From: JAFMJV01 sp034436555 | Lineage (GTDB): Bacteria; Chloroflexota; Limnocylindria; Limnocylindrales; CSP1-4 | Direction: 5' to 3' | Length of the DNA: 64,000 bases | NCBI GenBank assembly: GCA_034436555.1 | Contig: DAOTUU010000048.1 | Span: 62,001 to 126,000 of the forward strand | Shown: piece after piece, positions 32,183 through 41,115 of the stretch | How positions within the stretch are numbered: the stretch's first letter is position 1 | Layout: each line of letters starts with the position of its first letter | Translations under genes and position numbers: made by a program | The notes under the pieces: model-generated | What the model was told of the DNA's origin: nothing | The model's input: the letters and a program-made list of their open reading frames with translations, nothing else | Databases searched by the model: none

Positions 32183-33261
32183 GGCCGCACGACCTCCCCC
32201 ATCGGCGCCCCGATCGCATCCAGCAGTGGCCGGGCCTTCACCCACGACTCCTCGATCTCCGCACCGGGGTCGCTGTCCCACACGATGCCCCCGCCGACCC
32301 ACAGGTGGATGCGGCCGCCGGCCACCGCGAAGGTCCGGATGGTGAGCGACAGGTCCAGGTCGCCGTCGGGGTTGATGGTGCCGAGGGCGCCCATGGACGC
32401 GCCGCGGCCAACCGGCTCCAGCGCGGCGATCTGGTCGATCGCGGCGATCTTGGGGGCACCGGTGACCGATCCGCCCGGGAACAGCGCACCCAGCAGTTCC
32501 GCCAGCGACAGACCCGGGCGCTGGCGCCCCTCCACGATCGACACGAGATGGGTGACCCCGGCCATGGGTCGGACGGACATCAGTTCCGGCCACCGCACGC
32601 TGCCTGACGCGCTGACGCGCCCCAGGTCGTTGCGCTCCAGGTCCACGATCATCACATGCTCGGCGGCATCCTTGGGAGAGTCGCGCAGCGCGTCACCCGC
32701 CCAGCCCGCGGGTCGGGTGCCCTTGATGGGCATCGTCCAGATGCGCTCCCCGTGACGTGCCAGGAACAGCTCCGGACTGGCGCTCACGATCGCCCAGCCA
32801 TCACCCACGAGCGGTCGAGGATGACGCGGCCGGAGCGGGCCGAGAGCCGCCGCGAGCGCCGCCGGATCGCCGTCGAAGGGTGCCCAGAGATGCTGCACCA
32901 GGTTCACCTGGTACACGTCGCCCGACGCGATCGCCTCACGCGCCAGGTTGATCGCGGCCGCGTAGCCGGCGTCGTCCCAGGTGCGCGTCCAGGCGCCGAT
33001 GCGCAGGGCGTCGCCCGCAGGCGCGGGGATCGGCTCGTCGAAGGGACGGATGCGCACCGCGGCGAGCGGCAGCGGGCACGGCTCGGGCGGGTCCGGCCGC
33101 GCCTCGCGGCGCAGGGCCCGGGACAGGCCGTAGCCCAAGTACACATCCGCCACCAGCCCGTCTCGGGCGGCACGGCCCGCCGGTCCGGTGAAGAACCCGG
33201 CGTCACGCAGGTGCGCCTCGATCCGCTCGTGCGCGTGTTCCGGCGACCACAGTTCCAGCAT
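32179..33261 (-). CDS. pabB: Aminodeoxychorismate synthase component I, PabB
   Basis: A 360-aa chorismate-binding enzyme. The conserved C-terminal chorismate domain shows YQVNLVQHLWAPF, SPELFLARHGERIWTMPIKGTRPAG, EHVMIVDLERNDLGRVSASGSV, LFPGGSVTGAPKIAAIDQIAALEP and the final IRTFAVAGGRIHLWVGGGIVWDSDPGAEIEESWVKARPL. The PIKGTRP and GGSVTGAPK blocks are typical of PabB rather than TrpE. It aminates chorismate with help of a glutaminase (PabA), which is not encoded here. The start is uncertain: ATG 33261 or GTG 33267, without a clear ribosome binding site. Shares an operon with pabC. Confidence 0.88.
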   Translation of the reverse strand: MLELWSPEHAHERIEAHLRDAGFFTGPAGRAARDGLVADVYLGYGLSRALRREARPDPPEPCPLPLAAVRIRPFDEPIPAPAGDALRIGAWTRTWDDAGYAAAINLAREAIASGDVYQVNLVQHLWAPFDGDPAALAAALGPLRPRHPRPLVGDGWAIVSASPELFLARHGERIWTMPIKGTRPAGWAGDALRDSPKDAAEHVMIVDLERNDLGRVSASGSVRWPELMSVRPMAGVTHLVSIVEGRQRPGLSLAELLGALFPGGSVTGAPKIAAIDQIAALEPVGRGASMGALGTINPDGDLDLSLTIRTFAVAGGRIHLWVGGGIVWDSDPGAEIEESWVKARPLLDAIGAPMGEVVRP

Positions 33262-33485
33262 CTGCACAGAGTGTACGGGCCACGACCCGTGGCCACGCGC
33301 CGCGGCGCCTCGTCGTCGCTCGCGGCCGCACGCCTGCGGCACCTGATCTAGACTCGATGGAGACACCGGGAGTCCGGTACCGGGAACGCGTGGAGGATGC
33401 GTGCGCGGGTGGGTGTGCGACCGTCGAGCGATCGGTCGGACATCCGCGGACCCCCCGAGGATGAACCCAGGAGCCCAACCCCAGG

Positions 33486-33665
33486 ATGCAGCCACTGTCC
33501 CGGCCGGCGATGCAGCCGCGCAAGCATGTGATCGACGAGTACAAGCACAAGGCACAGACCGTGACCTGCACCTGCGGGTGGCACGGGTCCACGCTCCAGC
33601 CGCCTGACGGGCGCCCCTCGGACTGGACCGCCCACGTCACCGAGAACCGCGGCAAGACGTTCTGA
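33486..33665 (+). CDS. Small CxCGWxGS protein, 59 aa
   Basis: A short gene ending in TGA at 33663. The product contains KHVIDEYKHKAQTVTCTCGWHGSTLQP and ends VTENRGKTF. The Cys-x-Cys-Gly-Trp motif with nearby His suggests half of a zinc ribbon or a metal-binding knuckle. The ATG at 33486 has AGGAG 12 nt upstream; a second ATG at 33510 (MQPRKHV) is possible. TAGACT at 33346-33351 could be its promoter, leaving a 130-base leader. The charged, patterned composition differs from the surrounding random frames. Function unknown. Confidence 0.6.
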   Translation: MQPLSRPAMQPRKHVIDEYKHKAQTVTCTCGWHGSTLQPPDGRPSDWTAHVTENRGKTF

Positions 33666-33693
33666 GGCGTCCGCGCCGGTCGCGGCGCGTCGC

Positions 33694-36090
33694 TCAGCCG
33701 GCGCGGGCGCTCGGCGACGAGTCGAGCGTCGGGATGGCCTTGCGGGCGTCCGGGTCCACGATCATCTGGTAGATCTCCTCCTCCTGGTCCATGTGGAGCG
33801 ACAGGATCGCGTGGAGGCCATACAGCACGCGGCGGATGTCACGCAGGTCGTCCGTGTCCGCGCCGTCCGCGGCGAGCGCACCGACCTGGCGCCGGAGCAG
33901 GCGCACCAGGTGGAAGATCTCCCGATGGGCGCCGGACAGCACCGCCATCGGGTCACCCTCGCCCATGGCCGCCGCGAGCTGGGGGTAGATGACGGTCTCC
34001 TCCTCGTGCTCATGGGCGAGCAGGCGTGCCTCCAGCTGGTCCACCACCTCGGCCACCCGCGCCCGGACGGTGTCGGGCTCGAGGCCGTCGAGGGCGTCCG
34101 CCGTGCGCTGGAGCTGCGCGATGAGCGGCCTCAGCTCCGCGTGCTCGGCCTCCAGGCGCGCGCGCGTCGCGGTCCAGCCCGCCAGGCGCGGCGCACGGGC
34201 CGGTCCGCCGGTCAGCGCCCGCAGCGCGTTGAGGATCACGACCACGTCGATGAGCTCCTGGACGACCGCCCCTGCCACCACCGCGAGGAAGCCGAAGGCG
34301 GCGAGGAACATCGCCACGACCGACAGGCCCATCCCCACGAGGACGCTCTGGACGGCGATCGAGCGCGCCCGCCGGGAGATCGCGATCCCCTCGGCCAGAC
34401 GGTCCAGGCGGTCCACCGTGATGACCACCTGGGCGGCCTCCGAGCTCGCCGTGGCGCCCCTCGCGCCCAGGGCCACGCCCACGTCGGCGGCGGCCAGCGC
34501 GGGTGCGTCGTTGATCCCGTCGCCGATCATCACGGTGGTGCCGCGCGCATCGTGGCGCTCGGACCGTACCGCCTCCACCTTGTCCGCGGGGGTGCGCTCG
34601 GCGAGGATGCCGTCCACGCCCAGGGCCGCGCCCACGGTCTCCGCGACGGCCGGGTGGTCGCCCGTGACCATCACGATCCTCCGTATGCCCGCCTGGCGGA
34701 ACAGGCGCAGGGCGCGCGGGGTCTCGGCCCGGATGGGATCCTCCAGCACGATGATCCCGGCGAGGTCACCGTCCACCTGCACGTACACCGCAGACGAGCC
34801 CTCGACCTGGATCTGGCGACGGACCTCGCGCGCCCACGGCGGCAGCACGCCTGCGATCGACAGCGACTCGCGGTTGCCCACGCTGATCGCGTGGTCGCCC
34901 ACCCGGCCGCGGACACCCGAACCGGGCTGCTCGGTCATGTCCGTGGGCAGCACCAGCGCCAGGCCCCGGTCACGAGCGGCATGCACGATGGCGTTCGCCA
35001 GGACGTGCGGCGAGGCCTGTTCGACCGAGGCGGCCAGTCCGAGGACCGCATCGGGATCGCCTCCGGGCGGGACCGCGACGCGCTCGACGTGCGGTCGGCC
35101 GGTCGTCAGCGTGCCGGTCTTGTCCATGAGCAGCGTGGACGCGTCCGCGAGCGCCTCCAGCGCCCCGCCGCCCTTGACGATGATGCCCCGCCGGGCGCTC
35201 CGGGAGATGCCCGCCACGATCGCGATGGGCGCCGCCAGCAGCAGCGGGCAGGGCGTGGCGACCACCAGCACCGCGAGGCCGCGGACAGGATCGCCGCTCA
35301 GCAGCCACGCCAGGCCCGACAGACCCAGGGAGAACACCAGGAACACGACCGCATAGCGGTCGGCAAGGCGGACGAACGGGGCGCGCGAGGTCTGGGCCTC
35401 CCGCACCAGGCGCACGATGCCGGCGTAGGTGCTCGCCTCCGCGGTGGCGGTCGCCAGCAGGTCGAACGGACCGCCGGTGTTGACGACGCCCGAGGGCACC
35501 CGATCGGACGCCTCCCTGAGGATGACCCGCGACTCGCCGGTGACCGCTGACTCGTCCAGCGACGCGCTGCCCTCGCGCACGAGGCCGTCCACCGGGACCA
35601 CCTCACCAGGCTTGATGAGCAGGCGGTCGCCGGGACGGACGGCGGAGGCGGGCACCGTCACGAGCGCGCCGTCCTCGTAGCGATGGGCCACGCCCGGCGA
35701 GCGGGCGAGCAGCGCCGACAGCTCGCGCTCCGCGCGTCCCGCGGCGTAGGCCTCGAGCGCCTGTCCGGTGGCGTACATCACCGCGATCACGGCGCCCGCG
35801 AGCAGCTCGCCGAGAGCCACCGAGCCGACCATGGCGAGGAAGGCGACGAGGTCCACCCCGGTATGACCCGCCCGCAGGTCGCTGATGATGGCGAGCGCGA
35901 GGCGCGCCGCGGATACGAGGGCGGCCAGGATCCACAGCGCGTCCCCCGCCGCCTGCTGGCCGGCGAGGCCGAGCAGCCAGCCGCCCACCAGGCACGCGAT
36001 GGTGAACGGGAGGAAGGCGACCTCGATCCAGCGGGACAGACGCTCGCGCAGCGTCGGATGGGGGATGGGCACGCTCAGGACGTCGGTCAT
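33694..36090 (-). CDS. P1B-type metal-transporting ATPase with C-terminal hemerythrin domain (P1B-5-like)
   Basis: A 798-aa pump. There is no N-terminal CxxC metal-binding domain. Membrane helices, the actuator TGES, the ion-site motif TPCP (C281) in VVATPCPLLLAAPIAIVAG, the phosphorylated Asp D323 in DKTGTLTTG, the nucleotide domain with SPHVLANAIV (the HP-type motif) and GDGINDAPALAAADVGVALG are all visible. VVQELIDVVVILNALRAL near the end of the membrane part carries a Q-E-x-x-D pattern. Residues 644-798 form a hemerythrin-like bundle with His/Glu at H650, H693, H695-E697, H722, H727, H760 and H766 to bind a di-iron site. This combination is known for the P1B-5 subgroup, associated with nickel and iron export. 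TACGGT lies 9 nt before the ATG. Confidence 0.9.
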   Translation of the reverse strand: MTDVLSVPIPHPTLRERLSRWIEVAFLPFTIACLVGGWLLGLAGQQAAGDALWILAALVSAARLALAIISDLRAGHTGVDLVAFLAMVGSVALGELLAGAVIAVMYATGQALEAYAAGRAERELSALLARSPGVAHRYEDGALVTVPASAVRPGDRLLIKPGEVVPVDGLVREGSASLDESAVTGESRVILREASDRVPSGVVNTGGPFDLLATATAEASTYAGIVRLVREAQTSRAPFVRLADRYAVVFLVFSLGLSGLAWLLSGDPVRGLAVLVVATPCPLLLAAPIAIVAGISRSARRGIIVKGGGALEALADASTLLMDKTGTLTTGRPHVERVAVPPGGDPDAVLGLAASVEQASPHVLANAIVHAARDRGLALVLPTDMTEQPGSGVRGRVGDHAISVGNRESLSIAGVLPPWAREVRRQIQVEGSSAVYVQVDGDLAGIIVLEDPIRAETPRALRLFRQAGIRRIVMVTGDHPAVAETVGAALGVDGILAERTPADKVEAVRSERHDARGTTVMIGDGINDAPALAAADVGVALGARGATASSEAAQVVITVDRLDRLAEGIAISRRARSIAVQSVLVGMGLSVVAMFLAAFGFLAVVAGAVVQELIDVVVILNALRALTGGPARAPRLAGWTATRARLEAEHAELRPLIAQLQRTADALDGLEPDTVRARVAEVVDQLEARLLAHEHEEETVIYPQLAAAMGEGDPMAVLSGAHREIFHLVRLLRRQVGALAADGADTDDLRDIRRVLYGLHAILSLHMDQEEEIYQMIVDPDARKAIPTLDSSPSARAG

Positions 36091-36220
36091 GTCCGGGTGA
36101 CCGTACCAGAGCGGAGAGTGGGTGCCTCGCGCCGTGTCACCCGCCGCGGACGGGCCGTTCGGCAGGACCCGCGACCCGGGACTGCGCCGGCCTGCGGCGG
36201 GCCGCGAGAGACCGCGAGAT

Positions 36221-36265
36221 GATGCGCGGGGCCGCGATGCGCGGGGCCGCGATGCGCGGGGCCGC
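36221..36265 (+). repeat. 15-bp tandem repeat, 3 perfect copies
   Basis: GATGCGCGGGGCCGC is repeated exactly three times (36221-36235, 36236-36250, 36251-36265), ending 5 bases from the stop codon of the RES-domain toxin gene. Confidence 0.85.
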
Positions 36266-36270
36266 GAGCT

Positions 36271-36837
36271 TCAGCGACGCCGGGCGATCGGCAGCACGAG
36301 GTGCGCGGCGGCGGCCTGGACGACCGGATGGCGCACGCTCAGCCGCTCCGTTCCCACGACCCGCAGCGCCCCGCGCGCGATGGTGCGCTCCGCGTACAGC
36401 GTCACGTTCGTCCACGCGGCATCCAGGGTGGACCACCAGCTCAGGCCGAGCGCCCCGTCGACGAACGCGGCCACGGCCATCGCCTGGGTCACGGACCGGT
36501 CGCGGCCCGCGACGCGCGACGGCCGCCAGCCGCGCACCGTGAGCACCGCGGGGTCGTCCAGATCGAGCAGCGCACCGAGGGCGTCGTCGTCGATCGTGGC
36601 GAGCGCGGCGACCGTGCCGTCGGGATGCGCCAGGTCCGCGTCCGCCAGGTCCCGTCCGCGGTACGCCTGGATGCGCTCGGCGACGGCAGCCTCCGGGGTG
36701 CGCGCGGCGTAGAACGCGGCGTAGCGGGCCGGGTCGTCATGGCGGCCCGCACCCTGGCGCTCCCGGGGCACGTACAGCGGGCCGCCGCGGGCGGTCGATC
36801 CGGCTCCGGGTGCGGCACGGAAGACGCGATACAGCAT
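36271..36837 (-). CDS. RES-domain toxin (NAD+-degrading type) of an Xre-RES pair
   Basis: A 188-aa RES-fold protein. It starts MLYRVFRAAPG with the usual Arg near the N-terminus, then PLYVPRERQGAGRHDDPARYAAFYAARTPEAAVAERIQAYRG, the Tyr/Glu-bearing core, and a C-terminal Ser/Asn-rich TLDAAWTNVTLYAERT. RES toxins such as MbcT and ParT degrade or modify with NAD+ and stop growth. It follows its antitoxin by 12 bases on the same strand. Length is within the family range. The exact activity, NAD phosphorolysis or ADP-ribosylation, cannot be read from sequence. Confidence 0.82.
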   Translation of the reverse strand: MLYRVFRAAPGAGSTARGGPLYVPRERQGAGRHDDPARYAAFYAARTPEAAVAERIQAYRGRDLADADLAHPDGTVAALATIDDDALGALLDLDDPAVLTVRGWRPSRVAGRDRSVTQAMAVAAFVDGALGLSWWSTLDAAWTNVTLYAERTIARGALRVVGTERLSVRHPVVQAAAAHLVLPIARRR

Positions 36838-36849
36838 GGTGCGGCCGGT

Positions 36850-37182
36850 TCAGGCGTACGCGCCGGCCTCGTCGGCCTCCACCGCGCGCAGGACCTCCCA
36901 CGTCCGGCCCCGCGCCAGCAGGTCGATGGGGCGGGCATCGCCGAGGTGGGCGTTGAAGCCGGTGAGCCACTTCAGCGCCGTCTCACGACCGTACGATCGG
37001 AGCAGGCGCGACAGCACGAACTCCACGGACTCGAGCTTGATGAGGTTGTCCGGATCGGGCTCCTCATCCGCGAGCCAGCGGGTGACCCGTGAGCGATCCA
37101 CGTCCAGGGCCTGCGCGACGCGCGCCTGGCTGCCCATCTCCCGGACCAGCGTCTGGAGCTTCTGGCGTGCGAGCGCCTCCAT
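36850..37182 (-). CDS. Xre/MbcA/ParS-type antitoxin
   Basis: A 110-aa protein with an N-terminal helix-turn-helix (LQTLVREMGSQARVAQALDVDRSRVTRWLADEEPDPDN) and the C-terminal MbcA/ParS toxin-binding part (LESVEFVLSRLLRSYGRETALKWLTGFNAHLGDARPIDLLARGRTWEVLRAVEADEAGAY). It should neutralise the RES toxin downstream and repress the shared promoter. ATG at 37182 is fixed by TATGAT 6 nt upstream. The imperfect dyad CATAACGCA / TGCGTATG (37191-37218) overlies the promoter. Confidence 0.88.
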   Translation of the reverse strand: MEALARQKLQTLVREMGSQARVAQALDVDRSRVTRWLADEEPDPDNLIKLESVEFVLSRLLRSYGRETALKWLTGFNAHLGDARPIDLLARGRTWEVLRAVEADEAGAYA

Positions 37183-37188
37183 GTGCCG

Positions 37189-37218
37189 ATCATAACGCAA
37201 CAATCCATGGTGCGTATG
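37189..37218 (-). promoter_or_regulatory. Xre-RES promoter with overlapping inverted repeat
   Basis: Minus-strand TATGAT (37194 to 37189) lies 6 nt before the antitoxin ATG. CATAACGCA (37191-37199) and TGCGTATG (37211-37218) are inverted with one bulged base and cover this box, as expected for autoregulation by the antitoxin. Confidence 0.5.
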
Positions 37219-37309
37219 AAGCAGCCTCGGGATTGGCCGTGCGGGGAGCGACGGTGCGCGTCCGGTCCCCCGATCCGCCTCGCCGGGAGCCCGCGGTAGC
37301 ATCGGGACG

Positions 37310-38572
37310 ATGTCTCCCGGTCCCCCCGCGGTGTCGTACCGCGCCCTGTTCGCGATCCCCAGCCTGGGTCGGGTCGTCGCGTCGATGCAGCTCGCGCGGA
37401 TCGCGGGGTCGATGGTCGGCGTCGCGCTCGTGCTGTTCGCGCTGCTCGAGTACGACGACCCTGGCCTGGCTGGCCTGGTCACCCTGGCGAGCATCCTGCC
37501 GGGCCTGGCGATCAGCCCGGTCGCGGGCGCGCTGCTGGACCGGCACGGGCGCGTGCGACTGGTCCAGCTGGACTACGTCGTGGCGGCGGGCGCACTGGTG
37601 CTCATCGGCGGGCTCTCGCTGGCCGGTCGGCTGGAACCATGGCTGCTGCTGCTCATCGCGGCCATCAGCTCGCTGACCGCACCGCTGAGCACGACCGGTC
37701 TGCGGTCGCTGTTCCCCATCATCGTGCCCCGCCACCTGTGGGAGCGGGTGAACGCCGTGGACTCCAACGGGTATGTCATCGCCACGATCGTGGGCCCGCC
37801 GCTTGCGGCGATCCTGGTCTCGGCGCTGAGTCCGGCGCTGGGCATCCTGCTCATCGCGGCACCCCTGGTCGCCGCGGCCACCATCCTGGTGGGCGTCCGG
37901 GAGCCGCACGTGGAGACCGCGCTCACCGGGCGGCTGCTCGTGGACGCATGGCGGGGCCTGGTGTACGTGGCGCACCATCCCACGCTCCGCGGCCTGGGCG
38001 TGGCGGTCACCACCAACAACGTCGCGAACGGCGCCATCAGCATCATCGTGCCGCTGCTGGTGCTCGATGTGATGGGCGACAGCGAGCTGGCCGTGGGTCT
38101 CGCGTTCGCCATCTCGGGTGTCGCGGGGATGGGCTCCGCGCTGCTGTTCGGCCGGATGGACACCCGCCGGCGCGAGTGGCGGATGCTGTGGAGCGCCATG
38201 CTGGCCATGGCGCTGCCGGCGCTGCTGCTGATGCCGGGCGCCGCAGGCGCAGTCTCCGGGCCCGCCGCCGGGTTCGGCCTGGTGGCGGTCTCGATGGCCA
38301 TCGCGGGCGTGTGCAACGGGCCGCTCGACATCGCGATGTTCACCATCCGCCAGCGCCGCACCGATCCGGCCTGGCTGGGTCGCGCGTTCGCGGTCTCGAT
38401 GGCCCTGAACTTCGCGGGCTACCCCGTGGGCGCCGCGCTGGCCGGCGCGCTGGCGACCACCTCGCTGGTGGCCGCGGTGGCGCTGGCCCTCGCGGCGACG
38501 CTCCTGTCCGCGGTGTTCGCGGCGTGGCTGGTCCCACGCCGCGATCCGCGCGACACCCTGACCCGACCGTGA
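37310..38572 (+). CDS. MFS transporter (12-helix)
   Basis: A 420-aa major facilitator with about 12 helices. Motif A-like sequence GALLDRHGRVRLVQLDYV follows helix 2, and the second half repeats it as FGRMDTRRREWRMLW. The composition matches the MFS_3/enterobactin-exporter-like group; substrate unknown. TAGCAT (37297-37302) lies 7 nt before the ATG without a ribosome binding site. It is convergent with the alpha-galactosidase gene. Confidence 0.85.
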   Translation: MSPGPPAVSYRALFAIPSLGRVVASMQLARIAGSMVGVALVLFALLEYDDPGLAGLVTLASILPGLAISPVAGALLDRHGRVRLVQLDYVVAAGALVLIGGLSLAGRLEPWLLLLIAAISSLTAPLSTTGLRSLFPIIVPRHLWERVNAVDSNGYVIATIVGPPLAAILVSALSPALGILLIAAPLVAAATILVGVREPHVETALTGRLLVDAWRGLVYVAHHPTLRGLGVAVTTNNVANGAISIIVPLLVLDVMGDSELAVGLAFAISGVAGMGSALLFGRMDTRRREWRMLWSAMLAMALPALLLMPGAAGAVSGPAAGFGLVAVSMAIAGVCNGPLDIAMFTIRQRRTDPAWLGRAFAVSMALNFAGYPVGAALAGALATTSLVAAVALALAATLLSAVFAAWLVPRRDPRDTLTRP

Positions 38573-38575
38573 GCG

Positions 38576-38652
38576 TCCGCCTCGCGGGAGCGGCGGCCCG
38601 GTGACCGATCCCGTCGGTGTCCGCTTCCGAGCGGCAGGCGCCCCGAGGCGGA
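38576..38652. terminator. Long inverted repeat between convergent genes
   Basis: TCCGCCTCG (38576-38584) and CGAGGCGGA (38644-38652) are exact inverted repeats separated by 59 bases, spanning the whole gap between the MFS and alpha-galactosidase stops. It could end transcription from both sides; the loop is long and the call is weak. Confidence 0.35.
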
Positions 38653-40875
38653 TCAGTCGACCGCGTGCAGCTCGAACAGCAGCGCCAGGAAGTCGCCCCG
38701 GAGGGCCGCGTAGCGTCGGCTCTCGTCCAGCACCAGGCCCGCCGCCATCAGCTCGTCGCCGCCGCGCCGGGGGCCGTTCAGGCTCCCGATCCGTTCGTCC
38801 GTCGGCCAGACCCGCACCTCGTAGGTCCGATGCGGATCCAGGCCGCGCAGCGGCAGCGTGTTCCAGGCTGGCTCGGGTCGGGACAGCACCCGGTACCAGC
38901 CCACGATGGCATGGCAGCGGTCCTCCGAGATGGACGCCCACGCGGTCTCGTTGCCGTCACCCTGGAACGGCGAGCGGAGTCGCACGAACCGGCCGAACTG
39001 GAGCAGCTCGCGGCGCTCCTTGAACCACGCGACCTGGGCCCGGATCTCCGCGCGTTCCGCCTCCGACAGCGCAGTCGGGTCCAGCTCGTAGCCGAACGCC
39101 CCGAAGAACGCGACCGCGGCGCGCGTGGCGAGCGGCTCGATGCGACCCACCTGGTGGTTGGGGACGGCGGAGGCATGCGCGCCCATGGAGCTGACCGGGT
39201 ATGCCAGCGACGTGCCCCACTGGATGCGCAGGCGCTCCACCGCGTCCGTGTCGTCCGAGGTCCACGCCTGGGGAGCGAACGCGAGCATCGCCGGGTCGAA
39301 GCGTCCGCCGCCGCTGGCGCACGACTCGAACAGCACGTCCGGCATGGCCGCGATGAGCCTGCGATACAGCTCGTACAGCCCGAGCACGAACCGATGGTGG
39401 AACTCCCCCTGGCGCTCCGGCGGCAGCGTGGGCGTGAACGGCTCCGTGAGGTAGCGGTTGAAGTCCCACTTGATGTAGGACAGGCGCGCGTCCCCGAGGA
39501 CATCGATGAGGGTCGCGGCGAGGTGGTCCACGACCACCGGATTGGCCAGGTCCAGGACCAGCTGCTGGCGGGACGCCGTCCGGTGCCGTCCGGGCACGCC
39601 GACCGCCCACTCGGGATGCGCCCGGAAGAGGTCGGAGTCCTCGCTCACCATCTCGGGCTCGATCCAGAGGCCGAAGGCGATGCCCAGGTCGGTCACCCGC
39701 CGGGACAGTCGCTCCAGGCCACCCGGCAGCTTGGCCGTGTTCACGAACCAGTCGCCCAGGGCACGATGGTCGTCGTTGCGAAGCCCGAACCAGCCGTCGT
39801 CCAGCACGAACAGCTCCGCACCCAGGTCCCTGCTGGCGGCGGCCATCGCGACGATGCGCTCCTCGTCGAAGTCGAAGTAGGTGCCCTCCCAGTTGTTGAC
39901 CAGGACCGGGCGCGCGCGGTCCCGCCAGGGGCCCCGCGCGAGGCGCGTCCGGAACAGCCGGTGGAGCGCGTCCGACAGGGCACCCAGGCCATCGCCCGTC
40001 CAGACGATCACGGCTTCCGGAGCCTGGAAGGTGGCGCCCGGCTCCAGGGTCCATGCGAACCCCTCCGGATGGATGCCGATGCGCGCCCGCGTGACCCCCC
40101 AGTGGTCCACCTCCACGTCCGCCAGGAAGTTGCCCGCGTGGATGAGCGACAGGCCGATCGCCTCCCCGGTCGCCTCCGTGGTGTGCTCGCGGCGCAGGAC
40201 CAGGAACGGGTTCTGGTGCGCGGAGGACGCGCCGCGGAGGCTGGCCACCGACTGGGAGCCGGGCACGATCGGCCGCTCGATGACGTGGCGCTCGCGGGCC
40301 CACGCCCCGGACAGCTGGAGCATGGTCCAGTCGCTGTCAGGAAGGTCGATGCTGGCGGACATCGCGGTGGTCACCACCACCGGTGTCCGGCCCGCGTTCC
40401 GGACTCGCATCGAGCGGGTGATCACGGGCAGGTCGCGCCAGACGGTCAGCAGCAGCGCCACCTCCGCGCCGCTCACGCGATCGGCCAGCACGATCTCGAC
40501 GGTATCGGCCTCGACCGGGACCTCGGTGTAGGTGGCGGGCAGCGGGTCGATGCGAGGCTTGCCCGGCGTGATCCGGTGGTCGGTCACCACGAGGTCGAGC
40601 ATCCGGCTGCCGTCCGCATGCCGGACCGCGACCGCGGGCGCCCGGAAGTCGCCGCTGCCCCAGGTGGGCAGGGCGAATCGCATCGGGTCGGCGACGCGGT
40701 TGTCGAATCCGGCGAACGCGCCGCGCAGCAGGTGACGATAGTCGCGGCCCAGCGCGAGCGGGGCGCCCAGGTGGAGCTGGCCCAGGTGGCCGCTCTCGAG
40801 CACCCGCAGCACGAGGCTGAGGTGCCCGTTGTGGAGGTGCAGCTGGCGGGCGTCGGCGATCCACTCGATGGGCAT
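38653..40875 (-). CDS. Alpha-galactosidase, glycoside hydrolase family 36
   Basis: A 740-aa enzyme with the GH36 layout: an N-terminal beta-sandwich (GHLSLVLRVLESGHLGQLHLGAPL), a TIM barrel (VLVNNWEGTYFDFDEERIVAMAAASRDLGAELFVLDDGWFGLR) and a C-terminal beta domain. The nucleophile is D471 in YIKWDFNRYLT and the acid/base lies in WTSDDTD (D541 region); FESCASGGGRFDPAML is the usual substrate loop. It hydrolyses terminal alpha-galactosides such as melibiose or raffinose sugars. No signal peptide, so intracellular. ATG at 40875 follows GGAGGAG by about 12 bases; the frame is open upstream to 41406 but only through low-complexity sequence. Confidence 0.93.
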   Translation of the reverse strand: MPIEWIADARQLHLHNGHLSLVLRVLESGHLGQLHLGAPLALGRDYRHLLRGAFAGFDNRVADPMRFALPTWGSGDFRAPAVAVRHADGSRMLDLVVTDHRITPGKPRIDPLPATYTEVPVEADTVEIVLADRVSGAEVALLLTVWRDLPVITRSMRVRNAGRTPVVVTTAMSASIDLPDSDWTMLQLSGAWARERHVIERPIVPGSQSVASLRGASSAHQNPFLVLRREHTTEATGEAIGLSLIHAGNFLADVEVDHWGVTRARIGIHPEGFAWTLEPGATFQAPEAVIVWTGDGLGALSDALHRLFRTRLARGPWRDRARPVLVNNWEGTYFDFDEERIVAMAAASRDLGAELFVLDDGWFGLRNDDHRALGDWFVNTAKLPGGLERLSRRVTDLGIAFGLWIEPEMVSEDSDLFRAHPEWAVGVPGRHRTASRQQLVLDLANPVVVDHLAATLIDVLGDARLSYIKWDFNRYLTEPFTPTLPPERQGEFHHRFVLGLYELYRRLIAAMPDVLFESCASGGGRFDPAMLAFAPQAWTSDDTDAVERLRIQWGTSLAYPVSSMGAHASAVPNHQVGRIEPLATRAAVAFFGAFGYELDPTALSEAERAEIRAQVAWFKERRELLQFGRFVRLRSPFQGDGNETAWASISEDRCHAIVGWYRVLSRPEPAWNTLPLRGLDPHRTYEVRVWPTDERIGSLNGPRRGGDELMAAGLVLDESRRYAALRGDFLALLFELHAVD

Positions 40876-41016
40876 GGTGCGGTGCTCTCCTCCCCGGGTT
40901 CCCTGGCGCCCGCGAGCGCATGGCAGTCCATCGATGGTAGTCCCGGCGGTCGATGGTCGGCCGGGGGCTGGGCGGCTGGCGGGAATGGCGCGGTGCGGAG
41001 GGCGGGGGCGCGCGGG

Positions 41017-41051
41017 CGCGGGGCGCGGGGCGCGGGGCGCGGGGCGCGGGG
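41017..41051 (+). repeat. 7-bp tandem repeat, 5 perfect copies
   Basis: CGCGGGG is repeated five times exactly in the gap between the alpha-galactosidase and GNAT genes, within a longer G+C-only stretch from about 40985. Confidence 0.8.
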
Positions 41052-41115
41052 GTGAGCATCGAGTCGAGCCGATGCGGTTGACGCTGCGCGCCGGGACGCC
41101 TACCTTCGCTGGACG

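Noticed and set aside
33357..33464. 35-codon leader ORF beginning at ATG 33357 after TAGACT
   Set aside because: Only 2 nt separate the box from the ATG, the peptide has no recognisable pattern, and no attenuator structure is apparent.
33401..33607. 68-aa plus-strand ORF
   Set aside because: Overlaps the 59-aa CxCGWxGS frame and lacks the patterned composition; the alternative frame is more credible.
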